Origin: Halolactibacillus alkaliphilus | Lineage (GTDB): Bacteria > Bacillota > Bacilli > Bacillales > Amphibacillaceae | Assembly (NCBI RefSeq): GCF_900115465.1 | Contig: NZ_FOWN01000021.1 | Location: 1 to 53,590 of the forward strand | Length of the DNA stretch: 53,590 nucleotides | Reading direction: 5' to 3' | Shown here: positions 7,805-18,858 of the stretch, piece by piece | Layout of the letters: the number at the start of each line of letters is the position of its first letter | How positions within the stretch are numbered: position 1 is the first letter of the stretch | The notes under the pieces: model-generated | Databases searched by the model: none | Told to the model about the DNA's origin: nothing | What the model saw: the letters and a program-made list of their open reading frames with translations, nothing else | Translations under genes and position numbers: made by a program

Positions 7805-8484
7805 AGTTTGCGGTGATTGTCTTTCCAGGATCTAATTGTGACCGTGATATGTATCATGCTGCAAAAGATGCACTTGGCGCTGAAGCAGAACTTGTTTGGT
7901 ATCAAGATGCCAAATTAGAAGGCTATGATGCTATTCTTATTCCGGGTGGTTTTTCGTATGGGGATTACTTACGTTGTGGCGCGATTGCTTCAACATCAGA
8001 AATTGTCACTTCTTTACGTCGTGAGGCGGAAAAAGGCACGCCTATTTTAGGGGTGTGTAATGGATTCCAGATTCTAGTCGAATCAGGTCTTTTACCAGGG
8101 GCCTTAATTAGAAATGATCAACTTAAATTTATTTGTCACTTTGAAGACCTTATTGTTAAAAATAATGAGACCTTATTTACAACAGATTATGATAAGGATG
8201 AAGTGATAAAGATTCCTGTTGCACACGGTGAGGGTAACTATTACTGTGATGATACAACCTTAAGTGAATTAAAAGCAAACAATCAAATCGTGTTTACTTA
8301 TAAAAATAACCCAAATGGGTCAGTAAGTGATATTGCAGGTATCGTGAATAAAAAAGGAAATGTACTCGGTATGATGCCACACCCAGAAAGAGCAGCTGAG
8401 GCATTACTAGGTAGCGATGACGGCTTAAAGATGTTTACATCAATGCTTAAAAATTGGAGGGACCAATATGCAACAAACGCGTGA
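7801..8484 (+). CDS. purQ: FGAM synthase glutaminase subunit PurQ
   Basis: A 227-aa class I glutamine amidotransferase giving ammonia to PurL. The nucleophile is Cys86 in GVCNGFQIL; the catalytic His/Glu pair is in MPHPERAAE near the C-terminus. [15 protein letters not shown] is also conserved. It starts with GTG at the purS stop and overlaps purL by 17 bases. Confidence 0.96.
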   Translation: MKFAVIVFPGSNCDRDMYHAAKDALGAEAELVWYQDAKLEGYDAILIPGGFSYGDYLRCGAIASTSEIVTSLRREAEKGTPILGVCNGFQILVESGLLPGALIRNDQLKFICHFEDLIVKNNETLFTTDYDKDEVIKIPVAHGEGNYYCDDTTLSELKANNQIVFTYKNNPNGSVSDIAGIVNKKGNVLGMMPHPERAAEALLGSDDGLKMFTSMLKNWRDQYATNA

Positions 8485-10696
8485 AGTAAGTCCAGAAATG
8501 ATTGAAATAGAAAAACATTATCGTGAGATGGGCTTAACCGATGAGGAGTATCAGTCAATCAAACGTATTTTAGGACGTCATCCTAATTTTACAGAGACCG
8601 GTATTTTCTCTGTTATGTGGTCTGAACATTGTAGTTATAAAACATCGAAGCCACTTTTGAAAAAGTTCCCAACAGAAGGTCCTCAAGTCATTCAAGGGCC
8701 CGGTGAAGGAGCAGGGATTGTCGATATTGGTGATAATCAAGGGGTTGTATTTAAAATTGAAAGTCATAACCACCCTTCAGCGGTTGAACCGTATCAAGGA
8801 GCAGCTACGGGTGTTGGTGGTATTATTCGTGATATATTCTCAATGGGCGCAAGACCCATCGCATCACTTAATTCTCTGCGTTTTGGTTCACTAAACAATC
8901 CACGTGTGAAGTACCTCTTTGATGAAGTTGTTCATGGTATTAGTGGTTACGGGAACTGTGTAGGTGTGCCAACCGTTGGCGGAGAAATACAATTTGATGA
9001 TTCCTATGAAGGGAATCCGCTTGTCAATGCGATGGCTGTTGGCTTAATTGATAAAAAAGATATTCAACAAGGTGTTGCGAAAGGTTTAGGTAATACCGTC
9101 CTCTATGTTGGTTCTAAAACAGGCCGCGATGGTATTCATGGCGCAACATTCGCCTCAGAAGATTTAACCGAAGATTCAGAGAGCAGACGCTCAAATGTGC
9201 AAGTAGGCGATCCATTCATGGAGAAGCTTTTAATTGAAGCATGTCTTGAAGCGATTCATTGTGATGCCCTCGTTGGGATGCAAGATATGGGGGCAGCTGG
9301 TCTCACTTCTTCAGCATCTGAAATGGCGAGTAAAGCAGGCATGGGAATGGAAATGAATTTAGACCTCATTCCACAACGCGAACAAAATATGTCGGCTTAT
9401 GAAATGATGTTGTCCGAATCACAAGAACGTATGTTACTTGTTGTTGAAAAAGGCCGTGAACAAGAAATTGTTGATATCTTTAAAAAATATAGCTTGGAAG
9501 CTGTGAATGTTGGCCATGTAACAGATGATAAGCAATTCCGTCTTTTTCATAAGGGAGAAGTTGTTTGTGAGATTCCAGTAGACGCACTTGCAGAAGATGC
9601 ACCTGTGTATAATAAGCCATCAAAAGTTCCTGCTTATTATGAAGAGTTTCAACAAATGTCACCTTATGCGCCTGTGGTGACAGATCACCAAGGAACATTA
9701 AAACGCCTCCTACAGCAACCCACAATCGCAAGTAAAGAGTACGTATACGATCAATACGATTCAATGGTTCAAGCGAATACAGTGGTTAGCCCAGGATCTG
9801 ACGCAGCAGTTGTGCGTATCCGTGACTATGATAAAGCGATTGCTATGACGACAGACTGTAATTCGCGTTATTTATACCTCGATCCATTTGTTGGAGGAAA
9901 GATTGCGGTTAGCGAGGCGGCACGTAATATTTATGCTTCTGGTGCCAAGCCACTTGCTATTACAGATGGTTTGAACTTCGGTAATCCAGACAAACCTGAA
10001 AACTTCTGGCAAATGGAGCAAGCGGTTGATGGTATGAGTGTTGCTTGTCTCGCGCTGGATACGCCTGTGATTAGTGGGAATGTCTCACTTTATAATGAAT
10101 CAAATAATCAAGCGATTTTTCCTACGCCAATTGTAGGGATGGTTGGGTTAATTCGTTCAACAAAATATATTACAACGCAGCATATGAAACAGGCGGGCGA
10201 TGTTATTTTAGTTATTGGTGAAACAAAAGCAGAATTTGGTGGTAGCGAACTACAAAATATCTTAGAAGGTAAGTACTTCGGCCAATCACCTGCGGTTGAT
10301 TTAGCGGTTGAACGTCAACGTGGTGACCAGTTGTTAGAAGCAATTGAACAAGGACTTATCCAATCGGCACACGATGTATCTGAAGGTGGCTTTGCCGTTG
10401 CGCTTGCAGAAACGTTATTTAATCAAGAATCCTTAGGAGCTAAAGTACATCTAGAAGGTGATGCGACGTCACTATTATTTAGCGAAACGCAGTCACGCTA
10501 TGTGGTTTCGGTGAAAGAAGAAGACGTGTCAGCTGTCACATCGCTGATTCCTGACGCGCAAGTTATTGGTCATGTCACAGATGATTCTCAACTCGTGGTG
10601 ACAATTAATAATGATGTCATCATTGATGAGTCGGTGGATACATTAGAGACACTTTGGAAAGGGGCTATTCCATGCTTGCTGAAATCAAAGGCTTAA
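8468..10696 (+). CDS. purL: FGAM synthase large subunit PurL
   Basis: A 742-aa small-type PurL, the ATP-dependent synthetase that turns FGAR into FGAM. It shows [12 protein letters not shown] near residue 50, the [18 protein letters not shown] substrate loop near residue 98, and [16 protein letters not shown] in the second half, reflecting its two AIRS-like repeats. Length is normal for the PurS-dependent form. ATG follows GGAGGG. The end overlaps purF by 25 bases. Confidence 0.96.
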   Translation: MQQTREVSPEMIEIEKHYREMGLTDEEYQSIKRILGRHPNFTETGIFSVMWSEHCSYKTSKPLLKKFPTEGPQVIQGPGEGAGIVDIGDNQGVVFKIESHNHPSAVEPYQGAATGVGGIIRDIFSMGARPIASLNSLRFGSLNNPRVKYLFDEVVHGISGYGNCVGVPTVGGEIQFDDSYEGNPLVNAMAVGLIDKKDIQQGVAKGLGNTVLYVGSKTGRDGIHGATFASEDLTEDSESRRSNVQVGDPFMEKLLIEACLEAIHCDALVGMQDMGAAGLTSSASEMASKAGMGMEMNLDLIPQREQNMSAYEMMLSESQERMLLVVEKGREQEIVDIFKKYSLEAVNVGHVTDDKQFRLFHKGEVVCEIPVDALAEDAPVYNKPSKVPAYYEEFQQMSPYAPVVTDHQGTLKRLLQQPTIASKEYVYDQYDSMVQANTVVSPGSDAAVVRIRDYDKAIAMTTDCNSRYLYLDPFVGGKIAVSEAARNIYASGAKPLAITDGLNFGNPDKPENFWQMEQAVDGMSVACLALDTPVISGNVSLYNESNNQAIFPTPIVGMVGLIRSTKYITTQHMKQAGDVILVIGETKAEFGGSELQNILEGKYFGQSPAVDLAVERQRGDQLLEAIEQGLIQSAHDVSEGGFAVALAETLFNQESLGAKVHLEGDATSLLFSETQSRYVVSVKEEDVSAVTSLIPDAQVIGHVTDDSQLVVTINNDVIIDESVDTLETLWKGAIPCLLKSKA

Positions 10697-12081
10697 ATGA
10701 GGAATGTGGTGTCTTTGGTATATATGGCCATGAAAAGGCAGCTGAAATGACTTATTATGGTCTGCATGCTTTACAACACCGTGGCCAAGAAGGAGCAGGG
10801 ATTGTCACGAGTGATAAAGAAGCACTCCATATTCATAAAGGTATTGGCTTAATTAATGATGTTTTTAGCGAAGGGCAAATTAAAAATTTACCAGGTAATA
10901 GTGCCATTGGGCACGTGCGCTATACAACACAAGGTGGGGGCGGCTATGAAAATGTTCAGCCGCTCGTTTTCCGCTCTCAAACATCAGGGCTAGCTCTGTG
11001 TCATAATGGAAACTTAGTCAATGCTTTTGCGCTAAAGTCGAACTTAGAAGCGCAAGGAAGTATCTTACAAACAACTTCTGATACAGAAGTTGTTGCTCAC
11101 CTGATCAAACGAAGTGGTCACTTACCGTTAGAAGAAGCCATTAAGCAGGCATTAGGTATGATTAAAGGTGCTTATGCTTTTATTATTATGACAGAAGATA
11201 CTATGTATGTTGCGTTAGATCCGCGTGGATTTAGACCTCTTTCATTAGGGAAGTTAGGTGAAAGTTATGTGGTAGCTAGTGAAACGTGCGCATTTGATTT
11301 AATTGGTGCAAAATACGAGCGTGAAGTTAAACCAGGAGAGCTGCTTATTATTAATGAGGATGGTCTGCGTTCAACGACCTATAGCTCGCCAATGTCTCGG
11401 ACACTTTGTTCAATGGAATATGTCTATTTCTCAAGACCCGATAGTAATGTGAATGGCTTAAATGTTCATGCCTCACGTAAAGTGATGGGGAAACAATTAG
11501 CCAAAGAAGCACCTGTTGAGGCGGATATTGTTACAGGCGTGCCTGATTCTAGTATTAGTGCAGCTATTGGTTATTCTGAAGCGTCGGGGATTCCTTATGA
11601 AATCGGCTTAGTAAAAAACCGCTATGTTGGTCGCACGTTTATTCAGCCGTCACAAGAATTGCGAGAAAAAGGGGTTAAAATGAAGTTATCCCCAGTAAGA
11701 GGCATTGTTGAAGGTAAACGGGTGGTAATGATTGACGATTCTATTGTCCGTGGAACAACGTCGCGTCGAATTGTCAATTTGTTAAAAGAAGCGGGAGCAG
11801 CAGAAGTCCATGTAAGAATTGCCTCGCCACCGATTGTCAACCCATGCTATTACGGAATTGATACATCAACAAAAGGTGAATTGATTGCAGCTAATTACTC
11901 GCTTGAGGAAATGCGGAAAGAGATTGGTGCGGATTCACTGGCCTTTTTATCTGTTGATGGACTAGAATCCTCTATCGTTAAAGAAGATACGTTAGAACAA
12001 GGTATTTGCCATGCATGTTTTACTGGTAAATATCCAACTGAAATATATCCGGATACATTAAATCCAGCGTATAAAGAATAA
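10672..12081 (+). CDS. purF: Amidophosphoribosyltransferase
   Basis: A 469-aa committed-step enzyme making phosphoribosylamine from PRPP and glutamine. The first eleven residues ([11 protein letters not shown]) are a propeptide; cleavage exposes Cys12 as the glutaminase nucleophile. The PRPP loop is [14 protein letters not shown]. Cysteines in TLCSMEY, NPCYYG and ICHACFTGK match the ligands of the 4Fe-4S cluster known in the B. subtilis enzyme, which makes it oxygen-sensitive. The ATG at 10672 follows GGAAAGGGG; an upstream TTG is rejected because the propeptide must start here. Confidence 0.96.
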   Translation: MLAEIKGLNEECGVFGIYGHEKAAEMTYYGLHALQHRGQEGAGIVTSDKEALHIHKGIGLINDVFSEGQIKNLPGNSAIGHVRYTTQGGGGYENVQPLVFRSQTSGLALCHNGNLVNAFALKSNLEAQGSILQTTSDTEVVAHLIKRSGHLPLEEAIKQALGMIKGAYAFIIMTEDTMYVALDPRGFRPLSLGKLGESYVVASETCAFDLIGAKYEREVKPGELLIINEDGLRSTTYSSPMSRTLCSMEYVYFSRPDSNVNGLNVHASRKVMGKQLAKEAPVEADIVTGVPDSSISAAIGYSEASGIPYEIGLVKNRYVGRTFIQPSQELREKGVKMKLSPVRGIVEGKRVVMIDDSIVRGTTSRRIVNLLKEAGAAEVHVRIASPPIVNPCYYGIDTSTKGELIAANYSLEEMRKEIGADSLAFLSVDGLESSIVKEDTLEQGICHACFTGKYPTEIYPDTLNPAYKE

Positions 12082-12096
12082 TTAGGAGGGTCCTTC

Positions 12097-13128
12097 ATGA
12101 GTGATATTTATAAATCGGCAGGTGTCGATGTCCATGCCGGCTATCAAGCCGTTGATTTAATGAAAAAACATATCTTACGTACAAATCGTAAAGAGGTCAT
12201 CGGAGGTGTAGGTGCTTTTGCCGGACTTTTTGATTTATCAGAGATGTCATATGAACAACCTGTACTCGTCTCTGGTACAGATGGCGTTGGCACGAAATTA
12301 AAACTTGCCTTTGAACTGAATAAACACGATACTGTGGGTATTGATCTTGTTGCAATGTGTGTAAATGATGTCATTAGTCAAGGCGCTGATCCACTCTTTT
12401 TCCTGGATTATATCGCCTGTGGAAAAAACGAACCTGAGAAAATTGAACAAATTGTTAAAGGGATTGCGGACGGCTGTGTGATGAGTGGTGCAAGTTTAAT
12501 AGGTGGAGAAACGGCTGAAATGCCTGGCATGTATCAAGATGGTGAATACGATTTAGCAGGATTTACTGTAGGGATTGGCAATAAACCTGACCTTATTACA
12601 GGTGAGTCGATTGAGTCGGGAGATATTGTGCTAGGTATTAAGTCAAGTGGTGTGCATTCAAACGGATTTTCTCTTGTGAGAAAAATAATTGCTGAACAAA
12701 AATTGTCACTTACAGACTATGTAAATGAACTTGGAATGACATTAGGTGAAGCATTACTTGAGCCAACGCGTATTTATGTGAAGCTGATTCAAAATTTAAA
12801 AACGCAAGTAACAATTAAAGGACTTAGTCATGTCACAGGTGGTGGCTTCTATGAAAACTTGCCACGGATGTTACCAAAAGGCCTTGGTGTCGATGTATTT
12901 AAAAACAGTTGGGATGTATTACCAATATTCGATTATCTTCAGACGCAAGCTGATTATTCTTTAGAAGATATGCTAGGTGTCTTTAATATGGGAATTGGTA
13001 TGGCAGTGGTTGTTGGTGAAGCAGAAAAAGCACTTGCTTTAGATATTTTAAATGAACAAACAACGGATGCGTTTCATATTGGTACAGTGACTGTGGGTGA
13101 GGGAGTGACACTTGTTGAAAACGACTAA
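12097..13128 (+). CDS. purM: AIR synthase (FGAM cyclo-ligase)
   Basis: A 343-aa enzyme closing FGAM to AIR with ATP. Visible are [12 protein letters not shown] at the start, the [14 protein letters not shown] loop near residue 58, [12 protein letters not shown], and [15 protein letters not shown]. Full length for the family. ATG is behind TAGGAGGG. It overlaps purN by 17 bases. Confidence 0.96.
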   Translation: MSDIYKSAGVDVHAGYQAVDLMKKHILRTNRKEVIGGVGAFAGLFDLSEMSYEQPVLVSGTDGVGTKLKLAFELNKHDTVGIDLVAMCVNDVISQGADPLFFLDYIACGKNEPEKIEQIVKGIADGCVMSGASLIGGETAEMPGMYQDGEYDLAGFTVGIGNKPDLITGESIESGDIVLGIKSSGVHSNGFSLVRKIIAEQKLSLTDYVNELGMTLGEALLEPTRIYVKLIQNLKTQVTIKGLSHVTGGGFYENLPRMLPKGLGVDVFKNSWDVLPIFDYLQTQADYSLEDMLGVFNMGIGMAVVVGEAEKALALDILNEQTTDAFHIGTVTVGEGVTLVEND

Positions 13129-13690
13129 GAAATTAGCGGTATTTGCATCAGGTACAGGTTCTAATTTTATTGCTATTCAAGAAGCAATTGAACAAGGCAC
13201 ACTTGATGCGACGATCGCTCTCGTTGTAAGTGATGTCCCGACGAGTGCCGTTATTGAGAAAGCAAAGAAAAAAGGGTTAAAAACATTTGTTTTTAACCCT
13301 CAGTCATATTCAGATAAAGAAGCTTTTGAAACAGAAATTGTTGAAGCCCTAAGTGAAGCTAAGGTTGATTGGGTCATTCTTGCTGGTTATATGCGTTTAG
13401 TAGGACCGACACTTCTATCAGCGTATGAGGGGAAGATTGTCAATATTCATCCGTCATTGTTGCCTAGCTTTAAAGGGCTTGATGCTATTGGTCAAGCTTT
13501 TGACGCGGGTGTTAAAATAACAGGGGTTACGATTCATTTTGTAGATGAGGGGATGGACACGGGGCGTATTATTGCTCAAGAAGCGGTAACTGTAAAAAAC
13601 TCATCGACAAGAGTGGCTTTACAAAAAGATATTCAAGCAGTAGAACACCGATTGTATCCAGAAACAATCAATTACTTGCTCCAACAATAA
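13112..13690 (+). CDS. purN: Phosphoribosylglycinamide formyltransferase
   Basis: A 192-aa enzyme transferring formyl from 10-formyl-THF to [14 protein letters not shown] is the phosphate-binding N-terminus; [12 protein letters not shown] holds the catalytic Asn/His and [13 protein letters not shown] the catalytic Asp. It has no ATG; TTG codons at 13112 and 13115 lie behind GAGGGAG, inside the end of purM, suggesting reduced or coupled initiation. Confidence 0.94.
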   Translation: MLKTTKKLAVFASGTGSNFIAIQEAIEQGTLDATIALVVSDVPTSAVIEKAKKKGLKTFVFNPQSYSDKEAFETEIVEALSEAKVDWVILAGYMRLVGPTLLSAYEGKIVNIHPSLLPSFKGLDAIGQAFDAGVKITGVTIHFVDEGMDTGRIIAQEAVTVKNSSTRVALQKDIQAVEHRLYPETINYLLQQ

Positions 13691-13707
13691 ACAAGGGGGA
13701 ATTTTTA

Positions 13708-15240
13708 GTGAAGAAACGTGCGTTACTTAGTGTTTCTGATAAAACGGGACTAGTCCCATTCGCGAAAGGGTTAATAGAACTTGGGTTTGAACTTATCTCA
13801 ACAGGTGGGACGTTAAAAGCACTTCATGAAGGTGGTTTAGAGGCACTTCAAGTGTCAGAAATCACCGGGTCAGATGAAATTTTAGACGGTCGTGTAAAAT
13901 CACTACATCCTGTTATTCATGGTGGTCTTTTAGCACGCCGTGATAATGAAAATCATATGAAGCAATTAGCAGAACGAGGCATGCACTTAATTGACGTCGT
14001 CGTTGTTAATCTCTATCCATTTAAAGAAACGATTAAAAGACCTGACGTAACAGAAGCTGAAGCGATAGAAAATATTGATATTGGTGGACCAACGATGTTA
14101 CGTTCAGCGGCGAAAAACTTCCGCGATGTGACGGTTGTGGTCGACCCAACTGATTATGATCGCGTTCTTACGTCATTACAAGCAGGTAGTGATCACGAGA
14201 TGCGTAAACAACTCGCAGCAAAAGTATTCAGACATACCGCACATTACGATAGCTTGATAGCAGAGTATTTCGTTACTTTAACGGAAGAAAAAGACACTGA
14301 AACCTTATCGCTTAGCTATGAATTAAAACAATCGTTACGTTATGGTGAAAACCCACATCAAGAAGCTGCATTTTACGAAAAAGCACATTATCAAGGGGCT
14401 TCAATAGCGCACTGTAAGCAATTAAATGGCAAAGAATTATCTTATAATAATATTCAAGATGCCAATGCGGCGCTTGAAATTGCATTAGAATTTAATGAAC
14501 AGCCAGTGGCGGTTGCAATTAAACATATGAACCCTTGTGGTGTAGGTATTGGTGAGACAATTGAAGAAGCCTTTGGTAAGGCATATGATGCTGACCCTAT
14601 TTCCATCTTCGGCGGGATTGTTGCGTTAAACCGTGAGGTAAATAAAGCGACGGCCGAACAATTAAAAACGATATTCTTGGAAATTGTGATTGCTCCAAGT
14701 TTCAGTGAAGAAGCATTAGCTATTTTAAAAGAAAAACCGAATTTACGTCTGTTAGAGACAGCGTTTATAAAAGATACATCTGATAAGAAAAAAGTCGTCA
14801 GTGTTTTGGGAGGCTTACTCGTACAAGACCGTGACGAAGGCAGTATCCAATTAAATGACTTAGACGTTGTCACAGACCGTCAACCAACCGCAGAAGAATT
14901 AGAAGCGCTGCTATTTGGTTGGCGAGTAGTGAAACATGTCAAATCAAATGCCATTGTTTTAGCAACAAAAGATCAAACAGTCGGTGTAGGTGCAGGCCAA
15001 ATGAATCGAGTAGGTGCGGCCAAAATAGCGATTGAACAAGCAAACGAAAAAGCTAAAGGTGCCACATTAGCTTCAGATGCTTTCTTCCCTATGCCAGATA
15101 CGGTTGAAAATGCGGCCCTTAGTGGCATAACTGCCATCATCCAACCAGGCGGTTCTAAACGCGATCAAGAGTCGATTGATATGTGTAACAAGCATGGTAT
15201 AGCTATGGTTATGACGAAAATGCGTCACTTTAAACATTAA
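13708..15240 (+). CDS. purH: Bifunctional AICAR transformylase/IMP cyclohydrolase
   Basis: A 510-aa enzyme doing the last two steps to IMP. The N-terminal 190 residues form the cyclohydrolase (MGS-like) domain with [11 protein letters not shown] and [13 protein letters not shown]. The rest is the AICAR transformylase with [14 protein letters not shown] and AIKHMNPCG, which holds the Lys-His pair. GTG start behind AAGGGGG. Confidence 0.96.
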   Translation: MKKRALLSVSDKTGLVPFAKGLIELGFELISTGGTLKALHEGGLEALQVSEITGSDEILDGRVKSLHPVIHGGLLARRDNENHMKQLAERGMHLIDVVVVNLYPFKETIKRPDVTEAEAIENIDIGGPTMLRSAAKNFRDVTVVVDPTDYDRVLTSLQAGSDHEMRKQLAAKVFRHTAHYDSLIAEYFVTLTEEKDTETLSLSYELKQSLRYGENPHQEAAFYEKAHYQGASIAHCKQLNGKELSYNNIQDANAALEIALEFNEQPVAVAIKHMNPCGVGIGETIEEAFGKAYDADPISIFGGIVALNREVNKATAEQLKTIFLEIVIAPSFSEEALAILKEKPNLRLLETAFIKDTSDKKKVVSVLGGLLVQDRDEGSIQLNDLDVVTDRQPTAEELEALLFGWRVVKHVKSNAIVLATKDQTVGVGAGQMNRVGAAKIAIEQANEKAKGATLASDAFFPMPDTVENAALSGITAIIQPGGSKRDQESIDMCNKHGIAMVMTKMRHFKH

Positions 15241-15261
15241 AGGAAAGTGGGACAATAAGAC

Positions 15262-16512
15262 ATGAAGGTACTTGTGATTGGTAGTGGTGGTCGTGAACAC
15301 ATGTTGGTAAAAACATTAAATAAATCCCCGCGCGTCACAGATGTTTTTGTTGCGCCAGGTAATGCGGGTATTAGTCTTGATGCGACATGCGTGGACATAG
15401 AAGAGACAGATTTTGATCAATTGATAGATTTTGCAAAACGAGAAAGTATCGCGTGGACGATTGTTGGTCCAGAAGTCCCCTTAACTAAGGGGATTGTTAA
15501 TGCTTTTAGAGCAGAGGGACTAAATATTTTTGGTCCAACAAAAGAGGCCGCAGTTATTGAAGGCAGTAAAGACTTTACAAAAGCTTTGATGGAGAAATAC
15601 AATGTCCCAACAGCGGCTTATCAAACGTTCACAGACGCGCGTCTTGCGATTGACTATATTAAGGAACAAGGGGCACCTATCGTTGTAAAAGCGGATGGTT
15701 TAGCTGCTGGAAAAGGTGTTGTTGTCGCTATGACAGAGGAAGAGGCGATTGATGCAGTTGAAGACATGCTTCTTAATCATAGTTTTGGTGATTCTGGCGC
15801 GCGGGTAGTGATTGAAGCGTTTCTTGATGGTAAAGAATTCTCATTGTTTGCTTTTGTAGAAGGTGTCAACGTCTACCCTATGATTCCAGCTAGAGATCAC
15901 AAGCGAGCATTTGATAATGATGAAGGACCTAACACTGGTGGAATGGGAGCTTACAGTCCACTTGTTGATCTGAGTCCAGCTCATGTGGACTTTGCGATTA
16001 ACCATGTACTTCAACCAGTCGCAAAAGCGATGGTCAAGGAAGGACGTCCATATACCGGCTTATTATATGCAGGATTAATTGAAACAAAAGAGGGAATTAA
16101 CGTCATTGAATTTAATGCTCGATTTGGAGACCCTGAAACACAAGTTGTATTACCGCTACTTGAGAATGACTTGATTGATGTTATTGAATCCGTCAGTCAA
16201 GGCAGGGATCCACAATTAACATTTAAAGACGCATTTGCGATTGGAACAGTCGTAGCTGCTAAAGGCTATCCAGGAAAGTATGAAACAGGTGTTGTTCTAC
16301 CTGAACTACCAGAAGATCCTGACTGTTATGTGGTCCATGCGGGCACAAAGCAAACGAAGGATGGTTTTGTCTCTGCCGGTGGTCGTGTGTTGCTTGTTGG
16401 TGCTGTTAAGCCAACACAACAAGAGGCACAAACAGCAGTGTACCGTTACCTCGAATGTTTTGATCGAACAGATGACTTTTTCTACCGAAAAGATATCGGA
16501 TTCAAATCATGA
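15262..16512 (+). CDS. purD: Phosphoribosylamine-glycine ligase
   Basis: A 416-aa ATP-grasp enzyme that makes GAR. It begins VLVIGSGGREH, has KADGLAAGKGVVVA as the ATP-grasp loop near residue 145, NTGGMGAYSP, and EFNARFGDPETQVVLPLL near residue 290. It is the last gene of the operon; a strong terminator begins 18 bases later and a tnpB element follows it directly. Confidence 0.96.
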   Translation: MKVLVIGSGGREHMLVKTLNKSPRVTDVFVAPGNAGISLDATCVDIEETDFDQLIDFAKRESIAWTIVGPEVPLTKGIVNAFRAEGLNIFGPTKEAAVIEGSKDFTKALMEKYNVPTAAYQTFTDARLAIDYIKEQGAPIVVKADGLAAGKGVVVAMTEEEAIDAVEDMLLNHSFGDSGARVVIEAFLDGKEFSLFAFVEGVNVYPMIPARDHKRAFDNDEGPNTGGMGAYSPLVDLSPAHVDFAINHVLQPVAKAMVKEGRPYTGLLYAGLIETKEGINVIEFNARFGDPETQVVLPLLENDLIDVIESVSQGRDPQLTFKDAFAIGTVVAAKGYPGKYETGVVLPELPEDPDCYVVHAGTKQTKDGFVSAGGRVLLVGAVKPTQQEAQTAVYRYLECFDRTDDFFYRKDIGFKS

Positions 16513-16530
16513 TTATAAGGAAATAGATAT

Positions 16531-16566
16531 AAAAAGCAGGCTGAAGAGGGCCTGCTTTTTAATTTT
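16531..16566 (+). terminator. Terminator of the pur operon
   Basis: AAAAAGCAGGC (16531-16541) pairs over 11 bases with GCCTGCTTTTT (16550-16560), with T-rich DNA after it. Confidence 0.93.
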
Positions 16567-16574
16567 ATCGTCCT

Positions 16575-17046
16575 AGAGCGAGAAGACACCTTCCTCCTAC
16601 GCTGCTAACCCCGCTTATACAAGTCACATTGGAAAGATCAAATATATGAAGCGGCTCAGTGTGTCCATTCACATGGCAGCAGCTTATGTCATTGCCTGTC
16701 GGATAATGGGCTTTAAAGAAACACTCCTACCGATGTTGTATTCACTTGTCCCAGAGCAGAAACACAGTCTACACTATTGGGCGCAATGGGCGTATATGAC
16801 GCGTACCCTGTCTTTTGTTACAACCCATGTGTTCTACCATACAAAACGATTCGACCAAAGCAAGTTGTGTTCCTGGGACACCCTATTTCCCCAAGAGGCT
16901 TTAAAACATGTTGAGAAAATAGGTTTGCGGCGGATGGAGAGTAGAAAACCTCATGCTTAATTGAACGAGCATGGGTCACCTTTAGAGTGTCCTTAGGGAT
17001 CCCCTTCCTCAAATATTCGTTAGAATGTTAGGTAGGGGTAGTTCAA
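16575..17046 (+). mobile_element. Internally deleted tnpB element (left end, TnpB C-terminus, right end)
   Basis: The left tip (16578-16596) is identical, in reverse complement, to 322-340. After about 50 bases it joins a frame encoding the C-terminal part of TnpB, including SVSIHMAAAYVIACR (RuvC region) and ending RRMESRKPHA with a stop at 16960. The N-terminal two-thirds are missing. The right end reaches GTAGTTCAA at 17046 and closely matches 40101-40187. Both termini are kept, so an element of this kind could in principle be moved in trans. There is no tnpA. Confidence 0.75.
16951..17046 (+). ncRNA. Candidate omega-RNA (TnpB guide scaffold), copy at 17 kb
   Basis: A hairpin TCATGC (16951-16956)/GCATGG (16969-16974) spans the tnpB stop codon. 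Its loop contains TTGAAC (16961-16966), which is complementary to GTTCAA at the element's 3' tip (17041-17046), giving a pseudoknot. An inner hairpin TATTC-GTTA-GAATG and a CCCC/GGGG stem lie between. The matching copy at 40091-40187 has compensatory changes. A guide, if expressed, would begin at 17047 (cgaggaataatag). Confidence 0.5.
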
Positions 17047-17488
17047 CGAGGAATAATAGTTAACTAAATCATAGATCTCTGTTCTGATGACTGGCAAATG
17101 ATCACATGGTTTGGTTGCACGCAACATGTTTTCAAATGGTAACAGGCCAGCCCGAAAATCACGCTAGCTATATCAGGTCTTTCTCCCTTTTTATAAATCC
17201 TTTGATTAATACCGCTGTGTAACGCCCCCTTCTAATTCCCTTACTTTTAGCTTTATATAATAATTAGCGGCTCCAGATGACATGTATCAACTTCCGATCA
17301 CCAACGCTTGTGACATGGTTTTCACGTATTGAGCTACAACATGTATAGCAGCTGGTCAACAAAAGACGCAACCTGGTGTCGTTTTTTGTGAGCAATCGTT
17401 AAAATAAGAAATTCATTTCCCGTCAACGAGTGAGATTTGTTATACTAGACAGTAGAGTAACGAACTAATAGAGTAAAGGATGAGTCCT
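17047..17488. other. Intergenic stretch before yerB
   Basis: About 440 bases with no ORF, RNA gene or clear hairpin that I can support. It carries a TATACT-like -10 near 17441-17446 that may serve yerB; the matching -35 is not convincing. In B. subtilis an adenine deaminase gene occupies this place; no trace of it was seen. Confidence 0.5.
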
Positions 17489-18520
17489 GTGAAAAAAATA
17501 GTCATCATGGCCTTAATTTTTGTTAGTGTAATCTTAGTAGCATGTAATGGCGATGACGCGAAGACGTCAAAAGACCAACAGAAAAAAGAAACGTCAGAAC
17601 AGATGCGTGAACCGATTGAAAGTATGGGGGAAAATGTGGCGCCTTTAACTGGTGAGCCGTTGGATGAGCCACTTACTCATCGTATCCTCGCTGTCATGGT
17701 GAATAATCATCCAAGCGCACGCCCTCAATCAGGGTTATCACAAGCAGATATCGTGTTTGAAATTCTTGCTGAGGGGAATATTACTCGCCTTTTAGCGATG
17801 TTCCATAGTCAAGTGCCAGATGTGATCGGACCGATTCGAAGTGCCCGGCCGTACTACTTTAACTTGGCTGACGATTATGGGGCGCTCTATATTTACCATG
17901 GTGCAGCAGGATTTATTGAAAAGATGCTTCAAGATGGTGCAGCGGATTATTTGAACGGGGCTTATTATGATAATAACCAAACACTTTTTAAGCGTGAATC
18001 ATTCCGAGTGGCCCCACACAATTCTTATTTGATCACAGCAGGTATTGACGAAGCGGCAACAAGTAAAGGTTACACTGTTGAGCAATCTCCTGATCCGTTA
18101 ACTTTTAATCGAGGGGAAATATCAGCGAGTGAGAAGGCATCAGAAATTTCGATAAGCTATGGCAATGATGTGGTGCGTTACCTTTATAATGATGAAGCAA
18201 AGACGTACACACGCTACAATAATCAATCGCAAACGAAGGAACTAAGCGATGAGACGCCAATTATGTTAGATAACGTCTTTATTCTTGAGACGTACCACGA
18301 AGTCGTTGATGACGCTGGTCGTCGAGAAGTGGATTTAGCCTCAGGGGGTCGAGCATTATTATTTCAACAAGGTTATGTTAAACGTGTCAATTGGGAGAAT
18401 ATTGATGGCCGCTTGCTTCCAGTTGAAGATGGTGAAGTTGTCCCGTTTGTTCCAGGTCAAACATGGGTGAATGTTGTACCAACATCACAAGGGATTGACC
18501 AAGTGAGCCTAACAGAATAA
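17489..18520 (+). CDS. yerB: DUF3048 lipoprotein YerB
   Basis: A 343-aa lipoprotein of unknown function. Signal peptide VKKIVIMALIFVSVI ends in the lipobox LVAC, with an acidic/polar linker after the cysteine. Conserved DUF3048 stretches are MVNNHPSARPQSGLSQAD, GPIRSARPY and GALYIYHG. The GTG at 17489 is nine bases from AAAGG; the in-frame ATG at 17480 directly abuts that site, so GTG is preferred. Position next to yerC matches Bacillus. Confidence 0.85.
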   Translation: MKKIVIMALIFVSVILVACNGDDAKTSKDQQKKETSEQMREPIESMGENVAPLTGEPLDEPLTHRILAVMVNNHPSARPQSGLSQADIVFEILAEGNITRLLAMFHSQVPDVIGPIRSARPYYFNLADDYGALYIYHGAAGFIEKMLQDGAADYLNGAYYDNNQTLFKRESFRVAPHNSYLITAGIDEAATSKGYTVEQSPDPLTFNRGEISASEKASEISISYGNDVVRYLYNDEAKTYTRYNNQSQTKELSDETPIMLDNVFILETYHEVVDDAGRREVDLASGGRALLFQQGYVKRVNWENIDGRLLPVEDGEVVPFVPGQTWVNVVPTSQGIDQVSLTE

Positions 18521-18555
18521 ATAGTTGTGTGATTTAATATGAAGGAGGGGATTCG

Positions 18556-18858
18556 ATGCAAATCGATAAATTACGCGGGGAACAATTGGATCAACTGTTT
18601 GATGCGATACTATCACTAGAATCGCGAGAAGAATGTTATCAATTTTTTGATGATATTGCGACGATGAATGAAATTCAAGCATTAACACAACGATTAACAG
18701 TCGCAAAAATGTTGTCTGAAGGACAAACATACCACGCCATTGTGGACGAGTCACATGCGTCAACAACAACGATTTCTCGTGTGAAACGTTGTTTAACGTA
18801 CGGTAGTGGCGGCTATGATGCGGTGCTAAAAAAATTAGCAGCCAAGGAGGATAAATAA
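18556..18858 (+). CDS. yerC: TrpR-like regulator YerC
   Basis: A 100-aa DNA-binding protein of the YerC/YecD family, related to the TrpR fold. It contains DAILSLESREECYQFFDDI and then a helix-turn-helix: EIQALTQRLTVAKML, then TYHAIVDESHASTTTISRVKR. Target genes are not known from the sequence. ATG follows GGAGGGG; the stop codon touches the next ATG (TAAATG), so it is probably cotranscribed with the oxidoreductase. Confidence 0.9.
   Translation: MQIDKLRGEQLDQLFDAILSLESREECYQFFDDIATMNEIQALTQRLTVAKMLSEGQTYHAIVDESHASTTTISRVKRCLTYGSGGYDAVLKKLAAKEDK

Noticed and set aside
16646-16960. A 104-aa independent gene
   Set aside because: It is the C-terminal part of TnpB inside an element with both ends; no start signal of its own.
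17355-17395. Terminator around GACGCAACCTGGTGTCGTTTTTT
   Set aside because: It has a T run but the arms do not pair well beyond three bases.
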